Positions 17,738 to 26,742 are shown, counted from the first letter of the stretch. The stretch: DNA of 64,000 nucleotides from Intestinibacter sp964449895 (GCA_964449895.1 CAYVBY010000003.1:1-64000); one strand, 5' to 3'. A program made the numbers and translations. Notes: generated by a model not told the origin, from the letters alone.

Positions 17738-17766
17738 TTGACAAATTATTGTACTTTTGTTATGCT
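17738..17766 (+). promoter_or_regulatory. Strong promoter upstream of glyQS
   Basis: Consensus TTGACA (17738-17743), a 17-bp spacer, then TATGCT (17761-17766). An intrinsic terminator begins only about 25 nt downstream, and a second TATAAT lies near 17835, between the terminator and glyQ. Confidence 0.75.
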
Positions 17767-17788
17767 AATTGTATTAAACGAAGAACTT

Positions 17789-17822
17789 TAAAGGCCTTTC
17801 GTGTAAACGAGAGGCTTTTGTG
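17789..17822 (+). terminator. Leader terminator upstream of glyQ
   Basis: TTTAAAGGCCTTTCG pairs imperfectly with CGAGAGGCTTTTG around a GTAAA-type loop, just after the TTGACA/TATGCT promoter. It would yield a transcript of only about 50 nt unless read through. No T-box sequence (TGGNACCGCG type) is visible. Confidence 0.6.
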
Positions 17823-17885
17823 TTATTATTATATTGTATAATATAAATCTTCATAATAAAGTAAGAGTTAACAGGAGGTATTATT

Positions 17886-18764
17886 ATGAATTTTCAAGAT
17901 ATGATACTTGCCCTACAATCTTATTGGGCTAAACAAGGATGTATCATGATGCAACCTTATGATGTTGAAAAAGGTGCAGGAACTATGAATCCAAATACGC
18001 TTCTAAGATCATTAGGACCAGAACCATGGAGCGTATGTTATGTAGAACCATCTAGAAGACCAGCAGATGGTAGATATGGAGAAAATCCAAACAGATTATA
18101 TCAACATCATCAATTCCAAGTTATATTAAAACCATCACCAGATGATATACAAGATTTATATTTAAAAAGTTTAGAAGCTATAGGAATAAAACCATTAGAA
18201 CATGACATAAGATTTGTCGAAGATAACTGGGAATCAACTACAGTTGGTGCTTGGGGACTTGGATGGGAAGTTTGGCTAGATGGTATGGAAGTTACTCAAT
18301 TTACATATTTCCAACAAGTTGGTGGTATAGAATGTGAATTAGAAACAGGCGAAATTACATACGGTTTAGAAAGACTTGCTATGTATATACAAGATGTAGA
18401 TAGTGTATACGACTTACAATGGAATGACAAAATAACTTATGGTGATGTATTCAAAAAACAAGAATATGAAAACTCAATGTATGCATTTGAAGAATGTGAT
18501 TCAGAAATGTTATTTAATTTATTCGATATATACGAAAAAGAAGCATTAAGAATAATAGAAAAAGGACTAGTTATACCTGCTTATGATTATGTTTTAAAAT
18601 GTTCTCATACATTTAATACTTTAGATGCAAATGGGGCAATAGGGGTAAGTCAAAGAGCTTCGTTTATAGGAAGAGTTAGAGACATGGCTAAGGCAGTTTC
18701 ACAACTTTATGTAAATCAAAGAAAAGAAATGGGATACCCTCTTTTAAAGGACGGTGACAAATAA
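17886..18764 (+). CDS. glyQ: Glycyl-tRNA synthetase alpha subunit
   Basis: Catalytic subunit of the alpha2-beta2 bacterial GlyRS; charges tRNA-Gly. 292 residues starting MNFQDMILALQSYWAKQGC. Class II features are visible in PYDVEKGAGTMNP, WSVCYVEPSRRPADGRYGENPNR, YQHHQFQVI and the closing ITYGLERLAMYIQ. The AGGAGGT ribosome site is 6 nt before the ATG. Overlaps the glyS start by one base. Confidence 0.97.
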   Translation: MNFQDMILALQSYWAKQGCIMMQPYDVEKGAGTMNPNTLLRSLGPEPWSVCYVEPSRRPADGRYGENPNRLYQHHQFQVILKPSPDDIQDLYLKSLEAIGIKPLEHDIRFVEDNWESTTVGAWGLGWEVWLDGMEVTQFTYFQQVGGIECELETGEITYGLERLAMYIQDVDSVYDLQWNDKITYGDVFKKQEYENSMYAFEECDSEMLFNLFDIYEKEALRIIEKGLVIPAYDYVLKCSHTFNTLDANGAIGVSQRASFIGRVRDMAKAVSQLYVNQRKEMGYPLLKDGDK

Positions 18765-20830
18765 TGAAAAATTACTTTTTACTAGAAGTTGGTGTAGAAG
18801 AACTACCATCAAGATTTGTTGAATATACACTAGCTACAATAAAAGAAAATATACAAAAATCATTAAAAGAAAACAGAGTTGAATTTGGAGATATAGAAAG
18901 TTATGCAACTCCAAGAAGACTTACTTTTGTAATACAAAATTTAAGTGATACTCAAAGTAATCTTGAAGAAGAAGTAAAAGGACCTTCTAAAAAAATAGCA
19001 ATAGATGCAGATGGAAACTTTACAAAACCTGCTTTAGGGTTTATGAAAAGTAAAGGATTAGAAGAATCTGATATATTTTTCAAAGAAGTAGGAAAAGATG
19101 AATATTTATTTGGGACAATAAAACAAGATGGAAAACCAACTTCAGAAGTTTTAAAAGAAATAATACCAGCTGCTATAAAAGGTGTTACATTCCCTAAAGC
19201 TATGCACTGGGGCGGAAAGAAAATGAAATTCGCAAGACCTATAAGATGGATGTTAGCTTTATTAAATGATGAAGTTTTACCAATAGATTTAGAAGGAATA
19301 GTAGCTTCTAATTTAACTTATGGACATAGATTCTTAGGAAGAAAAGAAATAGATATATATTCTTTAAATGATTACTTTAAAGAATTAGCTAAAAACTATG
19401 TAATTTTAGATCAAAATGTAAGAAAAGAAGGTATAAAAGCTCAAGCAGAAGAAGTAGCTAAATCTTTAGGTGGAGTAGTTGAAATAGATGAAGATTTATT
19501 AGAAGAAATTACATATTTAGTTGAATATCCTACTGCTTTTTATGGAGAATTCAACGAAGATTATGTAAAACTTCCTAAAGAAGTTGTAACAACTCCAATG
19601 AAAGAGCATCAAAGATATTTCCCTGTTTCTAAAGATGGAAAACTATTACCATATTTTATAGCAGTTAGAAATGGTGACAAAAATAGATTAGATTTAGTTA
19701 AAGCTGGTAACGAAAAAGTTTTAGAGGCTAGACTTGCAGATGCATTATTCTTCTATAATGAAGATATCAAAAAACCTCTAGAATCATTTGTAGAAAATTT
19801 AAAAACAGTTGTATTCCAAGCAAAACTTGGAACAGTATATGATAAAACTTTAAGAATAGAAAAATTATCACAAAAGATAATAGAAGTTCTTGGTGAAAAA
19901 GAAATAATAGAAGATACTTTAAGAGCTGCTAAATTATGTAAAGCAGACTTAGTAACTAGTATGGTATTTGAATTTACTGAGCTTCAAGGTGTAATGGGAC
20001 GTGAATATGCAAAAGTTTGTGGAGAAAATGAAGCTGTAGCTGAAGCAATATTCGAACATTATTTACCAAGATTTGCAGGAGATATACTTCCAGAAACTAA
20101 ATCTGGTATAGCTTTATCTATAGCTGATAAATTAGATTCTATAGTAGGATTTTTTGCAATAGGAATAAAACCATCAGGTTCACAAGACCCTTATGCATTA
20201 AGACGTCAAGCTTTAGGTATATTAAGTATATTATTAGACAAAAGAATAGATTTAAATCTAGAAAATTTAGTAGGTGAAGCTTTAGATAATTATGGACATT
20301 TAACTTTTGATAAAGCAGAAGTTACAGCTCAAGTAATGGAATTCTTTACAGACAGAGTTAAAAATTTATTTAAAGATTTAGGAATAAGATATGATGTAAT
20401 AGATGCAGTATTAAGCTCTGATATAGAAACAGTATCTGATATACACACTAGAGCTCTTGAATTAAACAAATGGATACAAAAAGAAGAATTAGTTGAAATT
20501 TTAACTGCATTTAATAGAGTTGCTACATTAGCAGCAAAATCTGAATCTGATAAAATAGATGAAAACTTACTAAAAGAAGAATCAGAAATTAAATTATACA
20601 ATGGATTTAAAGAAATAAAAGCACAAGTTGAAGGATTCTTAGCTAACAAAGAGTACAATAATGCATTAGATGCTTTTGCTTCAATAAAACCGCTTGTAGA
20701 TAATTTATTTGATAATGTAATGATAATGGACAAAGATGAAGCTATAAAAGCTAATAGATTAGCTTTATTAAAACAAATCTATGATACTATGCTAACTATA
20801 TGCGATTTATCTAAAATTGTTTACAAATAA
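18764..20830 (+). CDS. glyS: Glycyl-tRNA synthetase beta subunit
   Basis: Large tRNA-recognition subunit of bacterial-type GlyRS. 688 residues starting YFLLEVGVEELPSRFVE-like. Conserved stretches include ATPRRLTFVI, FPKAMHWG, FARPIRWMLALL, KEHQRYFPV, VRNGDKNRLDLVKAGNEKVLEARLADA, and SGSQDPYALRRQALG, followed by a C-terminal DALR/anticodon-binding helix bundle. The one-base overlap with glyQ supports coupled synthesis of the two subunits. Confidence 0.97.
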   Translation: MKNYFLLEVGVEELPSRFVEYTLATIKENIQKSLKENRVEFGDIESYATPRRLTFVIQNLSDTQSNLEEEVKGPSKKIAIDADGNFTKPALGFMKSKGLEESDIFFKEVGKDEYLFGTIKQDGKPTSEVLKEIIPAAIKGVTFPKAMHWGGKKMKFARPIRWMLALLNDEVLPIDLEGIVASNLTYGHRFLGRKEIDIYSLNDYFKELAKNYVILDQNVRKEGIKAQAEEVAKSLGGVVEIDEDLLEEITYLVEYPTAFYGEFNEDYVKLPKEVVTTPMKEHQRYFPVSKDGKLLPYFIAVRNGDKNRLDLVKAGNEKVLEARLADALFFYNEDIKKPLESFVENLKTVVFQAKLGTVYDKTLRIEKLSQKIIEVLGEKEIIEDTLRAAKLCKADLVTSMVFEFTELQGVMGREYAKVCGENEAVAEAIFEHYLPRFAGDILPETKSGIALSIADKLDSIVGFFAIGIKPSGSQDPYALRRQALGILSILLDKRIDLNLENLVGEALDNYGHLTFDKAEVTAQVMEFFTDRVKNLFKDLGIRYDVIDAVLSSDIETVSDIHTRALELNKWIQKEELVEILTAFNRVATLAAKSESDKIDENLLKEESEIKLYNGFKEIKAQVEGFLANKEYNNALDAFASIKPLVDNLFDNVMIMDKDEAIKANRLALLKQIYDTMLTICDLSKIVYK

Positions 20831-20856
20831 GAAAATTTTAAATAAAAAATAAATAC

Positions 20857-20912
20857 AAAACAGGCAAACGAGTAAACTTAAAAATAAAGTTTACATAGTT
20901 GCCTGTTTTTTT
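20857..20912 (+). terminator. Terminator after glyS
   Basis: Outer stem AACAGGCAA/GTTGCCTGTT with an inner stem GTAAACTT/AAGTTTAC, followed by TTTTTT. It can also serve the converging GntR gene, because A-rich sequence flanks the other side. Confidence 0.85.
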
Positions 20913-20937
20913 ATGCGAAATAAAGAATTAGATAAGC

Positions 20938-21603
20938 TTACTCAATAGATGATAAATCTTCAAGATTTATATAAAGAGGATTTTGCATATGTTCCATAGT
21001 GATTTTATATATATTTTCAACATCTCCACTAGTCATAGCATTAAATATATTTTTATGTTCTTTTAAAGTATTTTCCATTCTACCAACATGAGATAAAGAT
21101 GATGTGGCCAATGCTTTTATTCTATAAAGCTGCATATCAAATAATTTATTGAAGGCTTGATTTTTTAGATGATGTACTATTTCAATATGAAATTTATTAT
21201 CAAATAAAGTAAATTCTTCTATGGATTTATTAGAATTTAATATTTGTTCTTGCTTAAAAAGTAAGTATTCCAAATATGAAAATAACTGTTGATTTTCTTC
21301 TGCCTTATAATTTTCTGTTATATAAAAAATACAATATCCTTCGATTGCAGATCGTATTTGAAAGGTATCAAGTACATCTTGTTTTGTCATTTTATGAAGT
21401 TTAAATCCTCTACTTGGTATGATGTCTATATATCCTTCCTCTACTAAATGGTGTATTGCATCTCTTAAAGGTGTTCTTGAAATACCTAATTCCTTAGCTA
21501 TTTTAGTTTCAGAATATATTTCGTCGTATTGTAGTTTTTGAGTTAATATTAAATCTTTTATATAATCATATGCTTTTAATTGCAAAGGTTTCATTTCAAT
21601 CAT
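20938..21603 (-). CDS. GntR-family transcriptional regulator (FCD/FadR subfamily)
   Basis: 221 residues. The N-terminal winged helix has the GntR pattern (YDYIKDLILTQKLQYDEIYSETKIAKELGISRTPLRDAIHHLVEEGYID). The C-terminal all-helical FCD ligand domain runs from about residue 75 and includes FDNKFHIEIVHHLKN, with Asp/His positions that usually bind a metal and an organic acid. It is encoded divergently from the dehydrogenase-permease-kinase genes, so it is the likely regulator of that module. A palindrome in that promoter (21730-21742) is the candidate operator. Confidence 0.88.
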   Translation of the reverse strand: MIEMKPLQLKAYDYIKDLILTQKLQYDEIYSETKIAKELGISRTPLRDAIHHLVEEGYIDIIPSRGFKLHKMTKQDVLDTFQIRSAIEGYCIFYITENYKAEENQQLFSYLEYLLFKQEQILNSNKSIEEFTLFDNKFHIEIVHHLKNQAFNKLFDMQLYRIKALATSSLSHVGRMENTLKEHKNIFNAMTSGDVENIYKITMEHMQNPLYINLEDLSSIE

Positions 21604-21723
21604 TGTAGTATCTCCTTTCTTAAAAATTATATATTACTAATTAAAATTATAACAAATATGTGAATTTGTAAACAAAAAAATTTTCAAATAGAAAAAAACA
21701 TAAAAAAACATAGGAGGAAAATG

Positions 21724-21752
21724 TTTACAGGTATACCGGTATGTAGTACAAT
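21724..21752 (+). promoter_or_regulatory. Promoter with embedded palindromic operator for the acid-sugar module
   Basis: TTTACA (21724-21729), a 17-bp spacer, then TACAAT (21747-21752). The spacer holds GGTATACC (21730-21737) overlapping ATACCGGTAT (21733-21742), both perfect palindromes. A repressor bound there would block RNA polymerase; the divergently encoded GntR/FCD protein is the obvious ligand. Confidence 0.75.
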
Positions 21753-21783
21753 GTAATCATAATAAATGAAAGGGAGAGATTGA

Positions 21784-22674
21784 ATGATGAAAAAAACAGG
21801 TTTTATAGGATTAGGAATAATGGGAAGACCAATGGCTAAAAATTTATTAAATGCTGGTTGTGATTTATATGTATATGATTTGAATGAAACAGTAGTAAAT
21901 GAATTTGTTGAATTAGGAGCAAAAAGTGCTACTTTAAAAGAAATTGGAGAAACTTGCGAAGTTATATTTACAATATTACCAAATGGGAAAATAGTACAAG
22001 ATGTATTATTTGGAAAAGATGGTGTATGTGAAACTATAAAAGAAGGAGCTATAATTTGTGATATGAGTTCAGTTACTCCGACAGAATCAAAAACTTGCTA
22101 TGCTAAATTAAAAGAAATGAACATAGGATTTATTGATTCACCAGTAAGTGGAGGAGAACCAAAAGCTATAGATGGAACATTAGCATTTATGGCAGGAGGA
22201 GAACAAAAGTACTTTGATGATTTAAAAGAATACTTCGATATAATGGGTGCATCTGCTTTATTAATAGGTGGAAGTGGAAGTGGTAGTGTAACTAAACTTG
22301 CAAATCAAATAATAGTTAATTTAACTATAGCTACAGTATCTGAAGCATTAGTTCTTGCTAAAAAAGCAGGTGCAGATCCTGAAAAGGTTTATAAAGCTAT
22401 AAGAGGTGGACTTGCAGGAAGTACAGTTTTAGATGCTAAAGCGCCTATGATGATAGAAGGAAACTTCAAGCCAGGTGGAAAAATATCAATAAACCACAAA
22501 GATATAAAAAATGTTATGGCTACAGCTCATGATATAGATGTACCATTACCACTAACTAGTCAATTATTTGAAATATTCCAAGCTTTAAAAGTATCAGGAC
22601 ATATGAATGATGATCACAGTGGTATAGTTCAATATTTTGAAAACTTAGCAGGTGTTAAAGTAAGTGATAAGTAA
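21784..22674 (+). CDS. garR: 3-hydroxyacid dehydrogenase, GarR/2-hydroxy-3-oxopropionate reductase-like
   Basis: NAD(P)-dependent beta-hydroxyacid dehydrogenase, 296 residues. The Rossmann start is GFIGLGIMGRPMAKNLL, the substrate-binding signature is FIDSPVSGGEPKAIDGTLAFM, and the catalytic Lys region is GSGSVTKLANQIIVN with the helical C-terminal domain ending in HSGIVQYFENLAG. Family members act on tartronate semialdehyde/glycerate or, in related pathways, L-threonate/D-erythronate. The neighbouring DUF1537 kinase makes the four-carbon acid option attractive. Either ATG of the pair 21784/21787 could be used. Confidence 0.85.
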   Translation: MMKKTGFIGLGIMGRPMAKNLLNAGCDLYVYDLNETVVNEFVELGAKSATLKEIGETCEVIFTILPNGKIVQDVLFGKDGVCETIKEGAIICDMSSVTPTESKTCYAKLKEMNIGFIDSPVSGGEPKAIDGTLAFMAGGEQKYFDDLKEYFDIMGASALLIGGSGSGSVTKLANQIIVNLTIATVSEALVLAKKAGADPEKVYKAIRGGLAGSTVLDAKAPMMIEGNFKPGGKISINHKDIKNVMATAHDIDVPLPLTSQLFEIFQALKVSGHMNDDHSGIVQYFENLAGVKVSDK

Positions 22675-22734
22675 TAAATATTGAAAATATGTAAAAGTAA
22701 TAAAAATTAAATATAGACATGCAACGAAAATAAA

Positions 22735-22781
22735 GAATAAATTATATTTCTTAGATTTTTATAGAGAAATATAATTTATTC
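22735..22781 (+). repeat. Long perfect hairpin between dehydrogenase and permease genes
   Basis: 17-bp perfect inverted repeat (22735-22751 with 22765-22781) and a 13-nt loop, entirely A/T-rich apart from the end bases and one internal pair. No T-run follows, so it is more likely an mRNA stabilising or processing structure than a terminator. Confidence 0.6.
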
Positions 22782-22839
22782 AAAAATATAAAAGTATAGG
22801 CAATAAAAAATAAATTATAAAAACTTTTAGGAGGATAAA

Positions 22840-24198
22840 ATGATAACAGGTTATGGATTATTAATAGTTTTCGCAATATCTATATTAATATTGCTAGTTT
22901 CAATAATTAAATTTAAATTAAATCCTTTTATAGCATTATTATTAACATCAATTTTAACAGGATTTTTAGTGCGTATGCCAATAGGAGATATATCTTCAAC
23001 TATATCAGCAGGATTTGGGAGTACTTTAGGTTCAATAGGTATAGTAATAGGTTTAGGAATTGTATTTGGTAATGTATTATCAGAATCAAAGGCAACACAA
23101 TCTATAGCAAATGGATTACTTAGTAAAACAGGTGACAAAAATGCAGCAATAGCAGTTACAACAGCAGGATTTTTAATTTCAATACCAGTTTATATGGATG
23201 CAGCATTCGTTATAATGATGCCAATAGTAAAATACATAGCAGACAAAACTAAAAAATCACTTATGATATTTATATGTGCATTAGGTGTTGGGACAATAGT
23301 AGGACACGCAATGGTTATACCTACACCAGGACCTCTATCAGTAGCAGCTAATATGAATGCAGATGTCGGAGCATTTATATTCTATTCTATATTATGTGCA
23401 TTCCCAGCTATATTAGTTGGAGGTTGGTTATATGGAAAACGATTTAATAAAGCTGAGGCATATCAAATAGAGGCTTCAGAAGCTGAAATAGCAGCTACTG
23501 CTACAGAAAGTAATGAAAATATACCATCATTTGGATTATCAATGTTTACTTTATTATTTCCAATATGCATAATTTTACTATCAAATGTAGTAAAAGCAGT
23601 ATTACCAGCAGATTCAATGATAGTATCAATAGCATCATTTTTAGGTGACAAAAATATAGCTTTATTAATAGGCTCAGTAGTAGCATTTGTTTTACTTCAT
23701 ACTTATTTCGAAAAAAGCTTTTCAGATGTTGTTATAGAAGCGGCAGATTCAGCAGGATTAATACTTTTAATAACAGGTGCAGGTGGAGCATTTGGTAGTG
23801 TTATAAATGCAAGTGGAATAGGTGATTTCTTAGTTGCTACAATGTCTAATTTAAGTATACCAGCAGTAGTACTTGGATTTGTACTAAGTGCTCTTTTAAG
23901 AGTATCTCAAGGATCAACTACAGTAGCATTAGTTACAACATCTTCAATATTAGGACCTGCAATAGTTGCAACAGGTGCATCTCCAGTATTAGTAGGACTT
24001 GCAATTTGTGCAGGTGGTGTAGGATTATCACTTCCAAACGATTCAGGATTTTGGGTATTATCTAGATTTGGTGGTATATCAGTTAAAGATACTTTAAATT
24101 CATGGACAATAGGTGGAACAATTGCTGGATTTTCAGCATTTGCAGTAGTTCTTATATTAAATGCTTTAAATAGTGTAATAGGACTTCCAGGATTATAA
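22840..24198 (+). CDS. gntP: GntP family gluconate/organic-acid permease
   Basis: 452-residue polytopic membrane protein with about 12 hydrophobic segments. GntP signatures are visible in GFGSTLGSIGIVIGLGIVFGNVLSES, TTAGFLISIPVYMDAAFVIMMP, GHAMVIPTPGPL, GAGGAFGSVINASGIGDF and RVSQGSTTVAL. The family imports gluconate, glycerate, threonate or similar acids by H+ symport. It lies between the GarR-like and DUF1537 kinase genes, so it probably brings in their substrate. AGGAGGA ribosome site before the ATG. Confidence 0.92.
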   Translation: MITGYGLLIVFAISILILLVSIIKFKLNPFIALLLTSILTGFLVRMPIGDISSTISAGFGSTLGSIGIVIGLGIVFGNVLSESKATQSIANGLLSKTGDKNAAIAVTTAGFLISIPVYMDAAFVIMMPIVKYIADKTKKSLMIFICALGVGTIVGHAMVIPTPGPLSVAANMNADVGAFIFYSILCAFPAILVGGWLYGKRFNKAEAYQIEASEAEIAATATESNENIPSFGLSMFTLLFPICIILLSNVVKAVLPADSMIVSIASFLGDKNIALLIGSVVAFVLLHTYFEKSFSDVVIEAADSAGLILLITGAGGAFGSVINASGIGDFLVATMSNLSIPAVVLGFVLSALLRVSQGSTTVALVTTSSILGPAIVATGASPVLVGLAICAGGVGLSLPNDSGFWVLSRFGGISVKDTLNSWTIGGTIAGFSAFAVVLILNALNSVIGLPGL

Positions 24199-24267
24199 AA
24201 TATATGAATTATAGATGAGTATTTAAATATTATAATTTTTATAAAAAATTTAAAGAGGTATAAAATT

Positions 24268-25692
24268 ATGAAAGTAGAATCAATAAGCGCAGATATATTA
24301 AATAGCTTTAAAAGCATAGATGAAACATATGTAGATGAATTATTAAATCAAGAAATAGAAAAAAGTAATAAAAAAATAGTAGTTTTAGATGATGACCCAA
24401 CAGGAGTACAAACTGTTCATGATGTATCAGTTTATACAGATTGGACGGAAGAAAGTATAAAAAGTGGTTTTGAAGAAGATAATAAATTATTTTATATACT
24501 TACAAATTCTCGTGGATTTACTTCAGAGCAGACAATTAAAGCTCATACAGAAATAGCAAATACTGTAGCAAAAGTTGGAGCTGATTTAAATAAAGAGTAC
24601 ATAATAATGAGTAGAAGTGATTCAACTTTAAGAGGACATTATCCACTAGAAACTAAATTACTAAAAGATATTGAAGTTGAACATGGTAAAAAAATCGACG
24701 GTGAAATATTATGTCCATTTTTCAAAGAAGGTGGAAGATTTACAATAAATAATATCCATTATGTAAAATACAACAATACTTTGGTACCAGCAGGAGAAAC
24801 TGAATTTGCAAATGACAAAAGTTTTGGATATACTTCATCTAATATGTGTGAATATATAGAAGAAAAAACTAATGGTGAATATAAAAAAGAAGATGTAACT
24901 TGTATATCATTAGAAGATATTAGAACTTTAAATTTTGATAAAATAGAAAAACAATTATTAGATACTAATGATTTCAATAAAATAATAGTAAATGCAGTTG
25001 ATTACTGCGATATAAAAGTATTTTGTGTAGCTTTATACAGAGCTATGGCTAAGGGAAAAACTTATATGTTTAGAACAGCTGCAGCAATAGTAAAGGTAAT
25101 AGGAGGAATAACAGATCAACCTTTACTTACAAAACAAAAAATGATAGTTAAAGACAATCAAAATGGAGGAATTGTTGTAATAGGATCTCATACTAATAAA
25201 ACAACTTCTCAATTAGAAGCATTAAAAGAAGTAAAAGGAATAGAATTTATAGAATTTGATTCTGATTTAGTTTTAGATGAAGTTAAATTTGAAGAAGAAA
25301 TAAAAAGAGTAGTATCATTAAGTGAAAAATATATACAAGAAGGAACAACAGTAGTAACTTATACAAAAAGAAAGCTTTTAGTAGTAGAAAATGACAGTAA
25401 GGAAGATGCATTAGTTCGTTCAGTAAAAATATCAGATGCAGTACAATCTTTAGTTGGCAGACTTACTGTAGAACCAAGTTTTGTTATAGCTAAAGGTGGA
25501 ATAACATCAAGTGATGTAGGAACAAAAGCACTAGCAGTTAAAAAGGCTAATGTTATGGGTCAAATAAAACCAGGAATACCAGTATGGCAAACTGGTGAAG
25601 AAAGTAAATTCCCTAAAACACCATATGTTATATTCCCAGGCAATGTAGGGGAAATAACTACATTAAAAGAAGCAGTAGAAGTTCTAATGTAA
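24268..25692 (+). CDS. Four-carbon acid sugar kinase family protein (DUF1537, OtnK/YgbK-like)
   Basis: 474 residues. The N-terminal domain has the family mark VVLDDDPTGVQTVHDVSV, then SRSDSTLRGHYPLE and FKEGGRFTINNIHYV. The C-terminal nucleotide-binding domain has GSHTNKTTSQ, FVIAKGGITSSDVG and YVIFPGNVGE. Family members phosphorylate 3-oxo-tetronates made by a GarR/LtnD-type dehydrogenase, matching the upstream gene. The usual next enzyme, an OtnC-type aldolase or decarboxylase, is not in this cluster. The in-frame start at 24268 has AAAGAGGT upstream. Confidence 0.85.
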   Translation: MKVESISADILNSFKSIDETYVDELLNQEIEKSNKKIVVLDDDPTGVQTVHDVSVYTDWTEESIKSGFEEDNKLFYILTNSRGFTSEQTIKAHTEIANTVAKVGADLNKEYIIMSRSDSTLRGHYPLETKLLKDIEVEHGKKIDGEILCPFFKEGGRFTINNIHYVKYNNTLVPAGETEFANDKSFGYTSSNMCEYIEEKTNGEYKKEDVTCISLEDIRTLNFDKIEKQLLDTNDFNKIIVNAVDYCDIKVFCVALYRAMAKGKTYMFRTAAAIVKVIGGITDQPLLTKQKMIVKDNQNGGIVVIGSHTNKTTSQLEALKEVKGIEFIEFDSDLVLDEVKFEEEIKRVVSLSEKYIQEGTTVVTYTKRKLLVVENDSKEDALVRSVKISDAVQSLVGRLTVEPSFVIAKGGITSSDVGTKALAVKKANVMGQIKPGIPVWQTGEESKFPKTPYVIFPGNVGEITTLKEAVEVLM

Positions 25693-25705
25693 GTATAGAA
25701 ATTTT

Positions 25706-25752
25706 AAAAGAGATATAAATATAGATTATATTCTGTATTTGTATCTCTTTTT
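25706..25752 (+). terminator. Terminator after the acid-sugar kinase gene
   Basis: AAAAGAGATA (25706-25715) pairs with TATCTCTTTT (25742-25751) across an A/T-rich loop and runs into a T-tract. Confidence 0.75.
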
Positions 25753-25835
25753 TTATAATACATAAGAAATTATATTTATTATGTTATAAATAAATATATA
25801 TCTTTAAAATAATTTTAAAATAAAGATTTATTATA
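25746..25835 (+). repeat. Dispersed intergenic repeat, copy A
   Basis: The stretch from the terminator T-run through ACATAAGAAATTATATT and on to AAATAAAT...ATCTTTAAAA...TTTAAAATAA is closely matched at about 60325-60436. This copy lacks roughly 35 nt that are present in the middle of the other one. It follows a terminator, as does copy B. Aligned by eye. Confidence 0.5.
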
Positions 25836-26091
25836 TAAAAATAAGATGAATATATAAGTATATATTGAATTTTTATTGCGTTTTATATACTATAAGAGTA
25901 TAAATAATGTTAAAAAAATGGGATTTAAGCTGAAATAATGTTCAATAATTATTAAAATTAGATATAGTATTTGTAAAAAAAATAAAAATATGTCATACTA
26001 AATAGAAAAAAGTATTTACAGAATAACGCATATGATTATATAATATACTATATAGATAAAAATGATAAAAAGTATAGCATATTGAAAGAAG
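25753..26091. other. Intergenic region before ccpN
   Basis: About 340 bp, extremely A+T-rich, with no open frame or RNA gene recognised. It contains dispersed repeat copy A at its left end and the ccpN promoter at 26015-26044. Confidence 0.6.
26015..26044 (+). promoter_or_regulatory. Promoter of ccpN-ppsR
   Basis: TTTACA (26015-26020), an 18-bp spacer, then consensus TATAAT (26039-26044), about 50 nt before the ccpN coding region. Confidence 0.65.
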
Positions 26092-26727
26092 GTGATTATC
26101 ATTCAACTTAATCAAAGACAACAAAAAATAATTGAAATAGTAAAAGAAGATCAGCCTATAACAAGTGAGAATATAGCATCAAAATTAAATGTTACAAGAG
26201 CTACATTGAGATCTGATTTGGCTATATTAACAATGACAGGAATTTTAGATGCAAGACCTAAAGTTGGATATTTTTATACAGGGATTAATCAAATAAATTT
26301 ATTAGGAAATGACATAAAAGAAAAAAAAGTTGGAGATATAATGGGAATGCCTGTAGTCGTAAAAAAAGATGTTAGTTTATACGACGTAATAGTAGAGATG
26401 TTTTTATCTGATGTTGGTAGTATATTTATTATAGATGATGAAGAAAATTTATGTGGAGTAGTTTCTAGAAAAGATTTATTAAAAGCAACAATTGGGGGCT
26501 TTGATATAAATAAAATGCCAATTGGAATGATAATGACAAGAACTCCAAATGTTGTAACTGTAAAAAAAGAAGACAGTATAATATTGGCAGCTAGAAAAAT
26601 TATTGAACGAGAAGTAGATTCTATCCCAGTTATAGAAGAAGACAAAGAAAACAATAAAACAAGAGTATTAGGTAGAATCTCAAAGACAAATATAACAAAA
26701 CTGTTTTTAGAGATAGCTGGAGATTAA
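26092..26727 (+). CDS. ccpN: CcpN-like transcriptional repressor (HTH + two CBS domains)
   Basis: About 211 residues. The N-terminal HTH (LNQRQQKIIEIVKEDQPITSE, TRATLRSDLAIL) is followed by two CBS domains (VGDIMGMPVVVKKDVSLYDVIVEMF; MIMTRTPNVVTVKKEDSIILAARKI). In Bacillus CcpN represses gluconeogenic genes in response to nucleotide/sugar-phosphate signals and lies next to yqfL, as here. The start is unclear: GTG 26092 sits inside the GAAGGTGAT ribosome site, while the best-spaced codon is ATT at 26101 (IQLNQRQQ). ppsR follows after 15 nt. Confidence 0.88.
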   Translation: MIIIQLNQRQQKIIEIVKEDQPITSENIASKLNVTRATLRSDLAILTMTGILDARPKVGYFYTGINQINLLGNDIKEKKVGDIMGMPVVVKKDVSLYDVIVEMFLSDVGSIFIIDDEENLCGVVSRKDLLKATIGGFDINKMPIGMIMTRTPNVVTVKKEDSIILAARKIIEREVDSIPVIEEDKENNKTRVLGRISKTNITKLFLEIAGD

Positions 26728-26742
26728 GGAGGATTACTTTAT

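Noticed and set aside
17690..17885. T-box riboswitch upstream of glyQS
   Set aside because: The leader is too short and no T-box or specifier-loop sequence is visible; only a simple hairpin is present.
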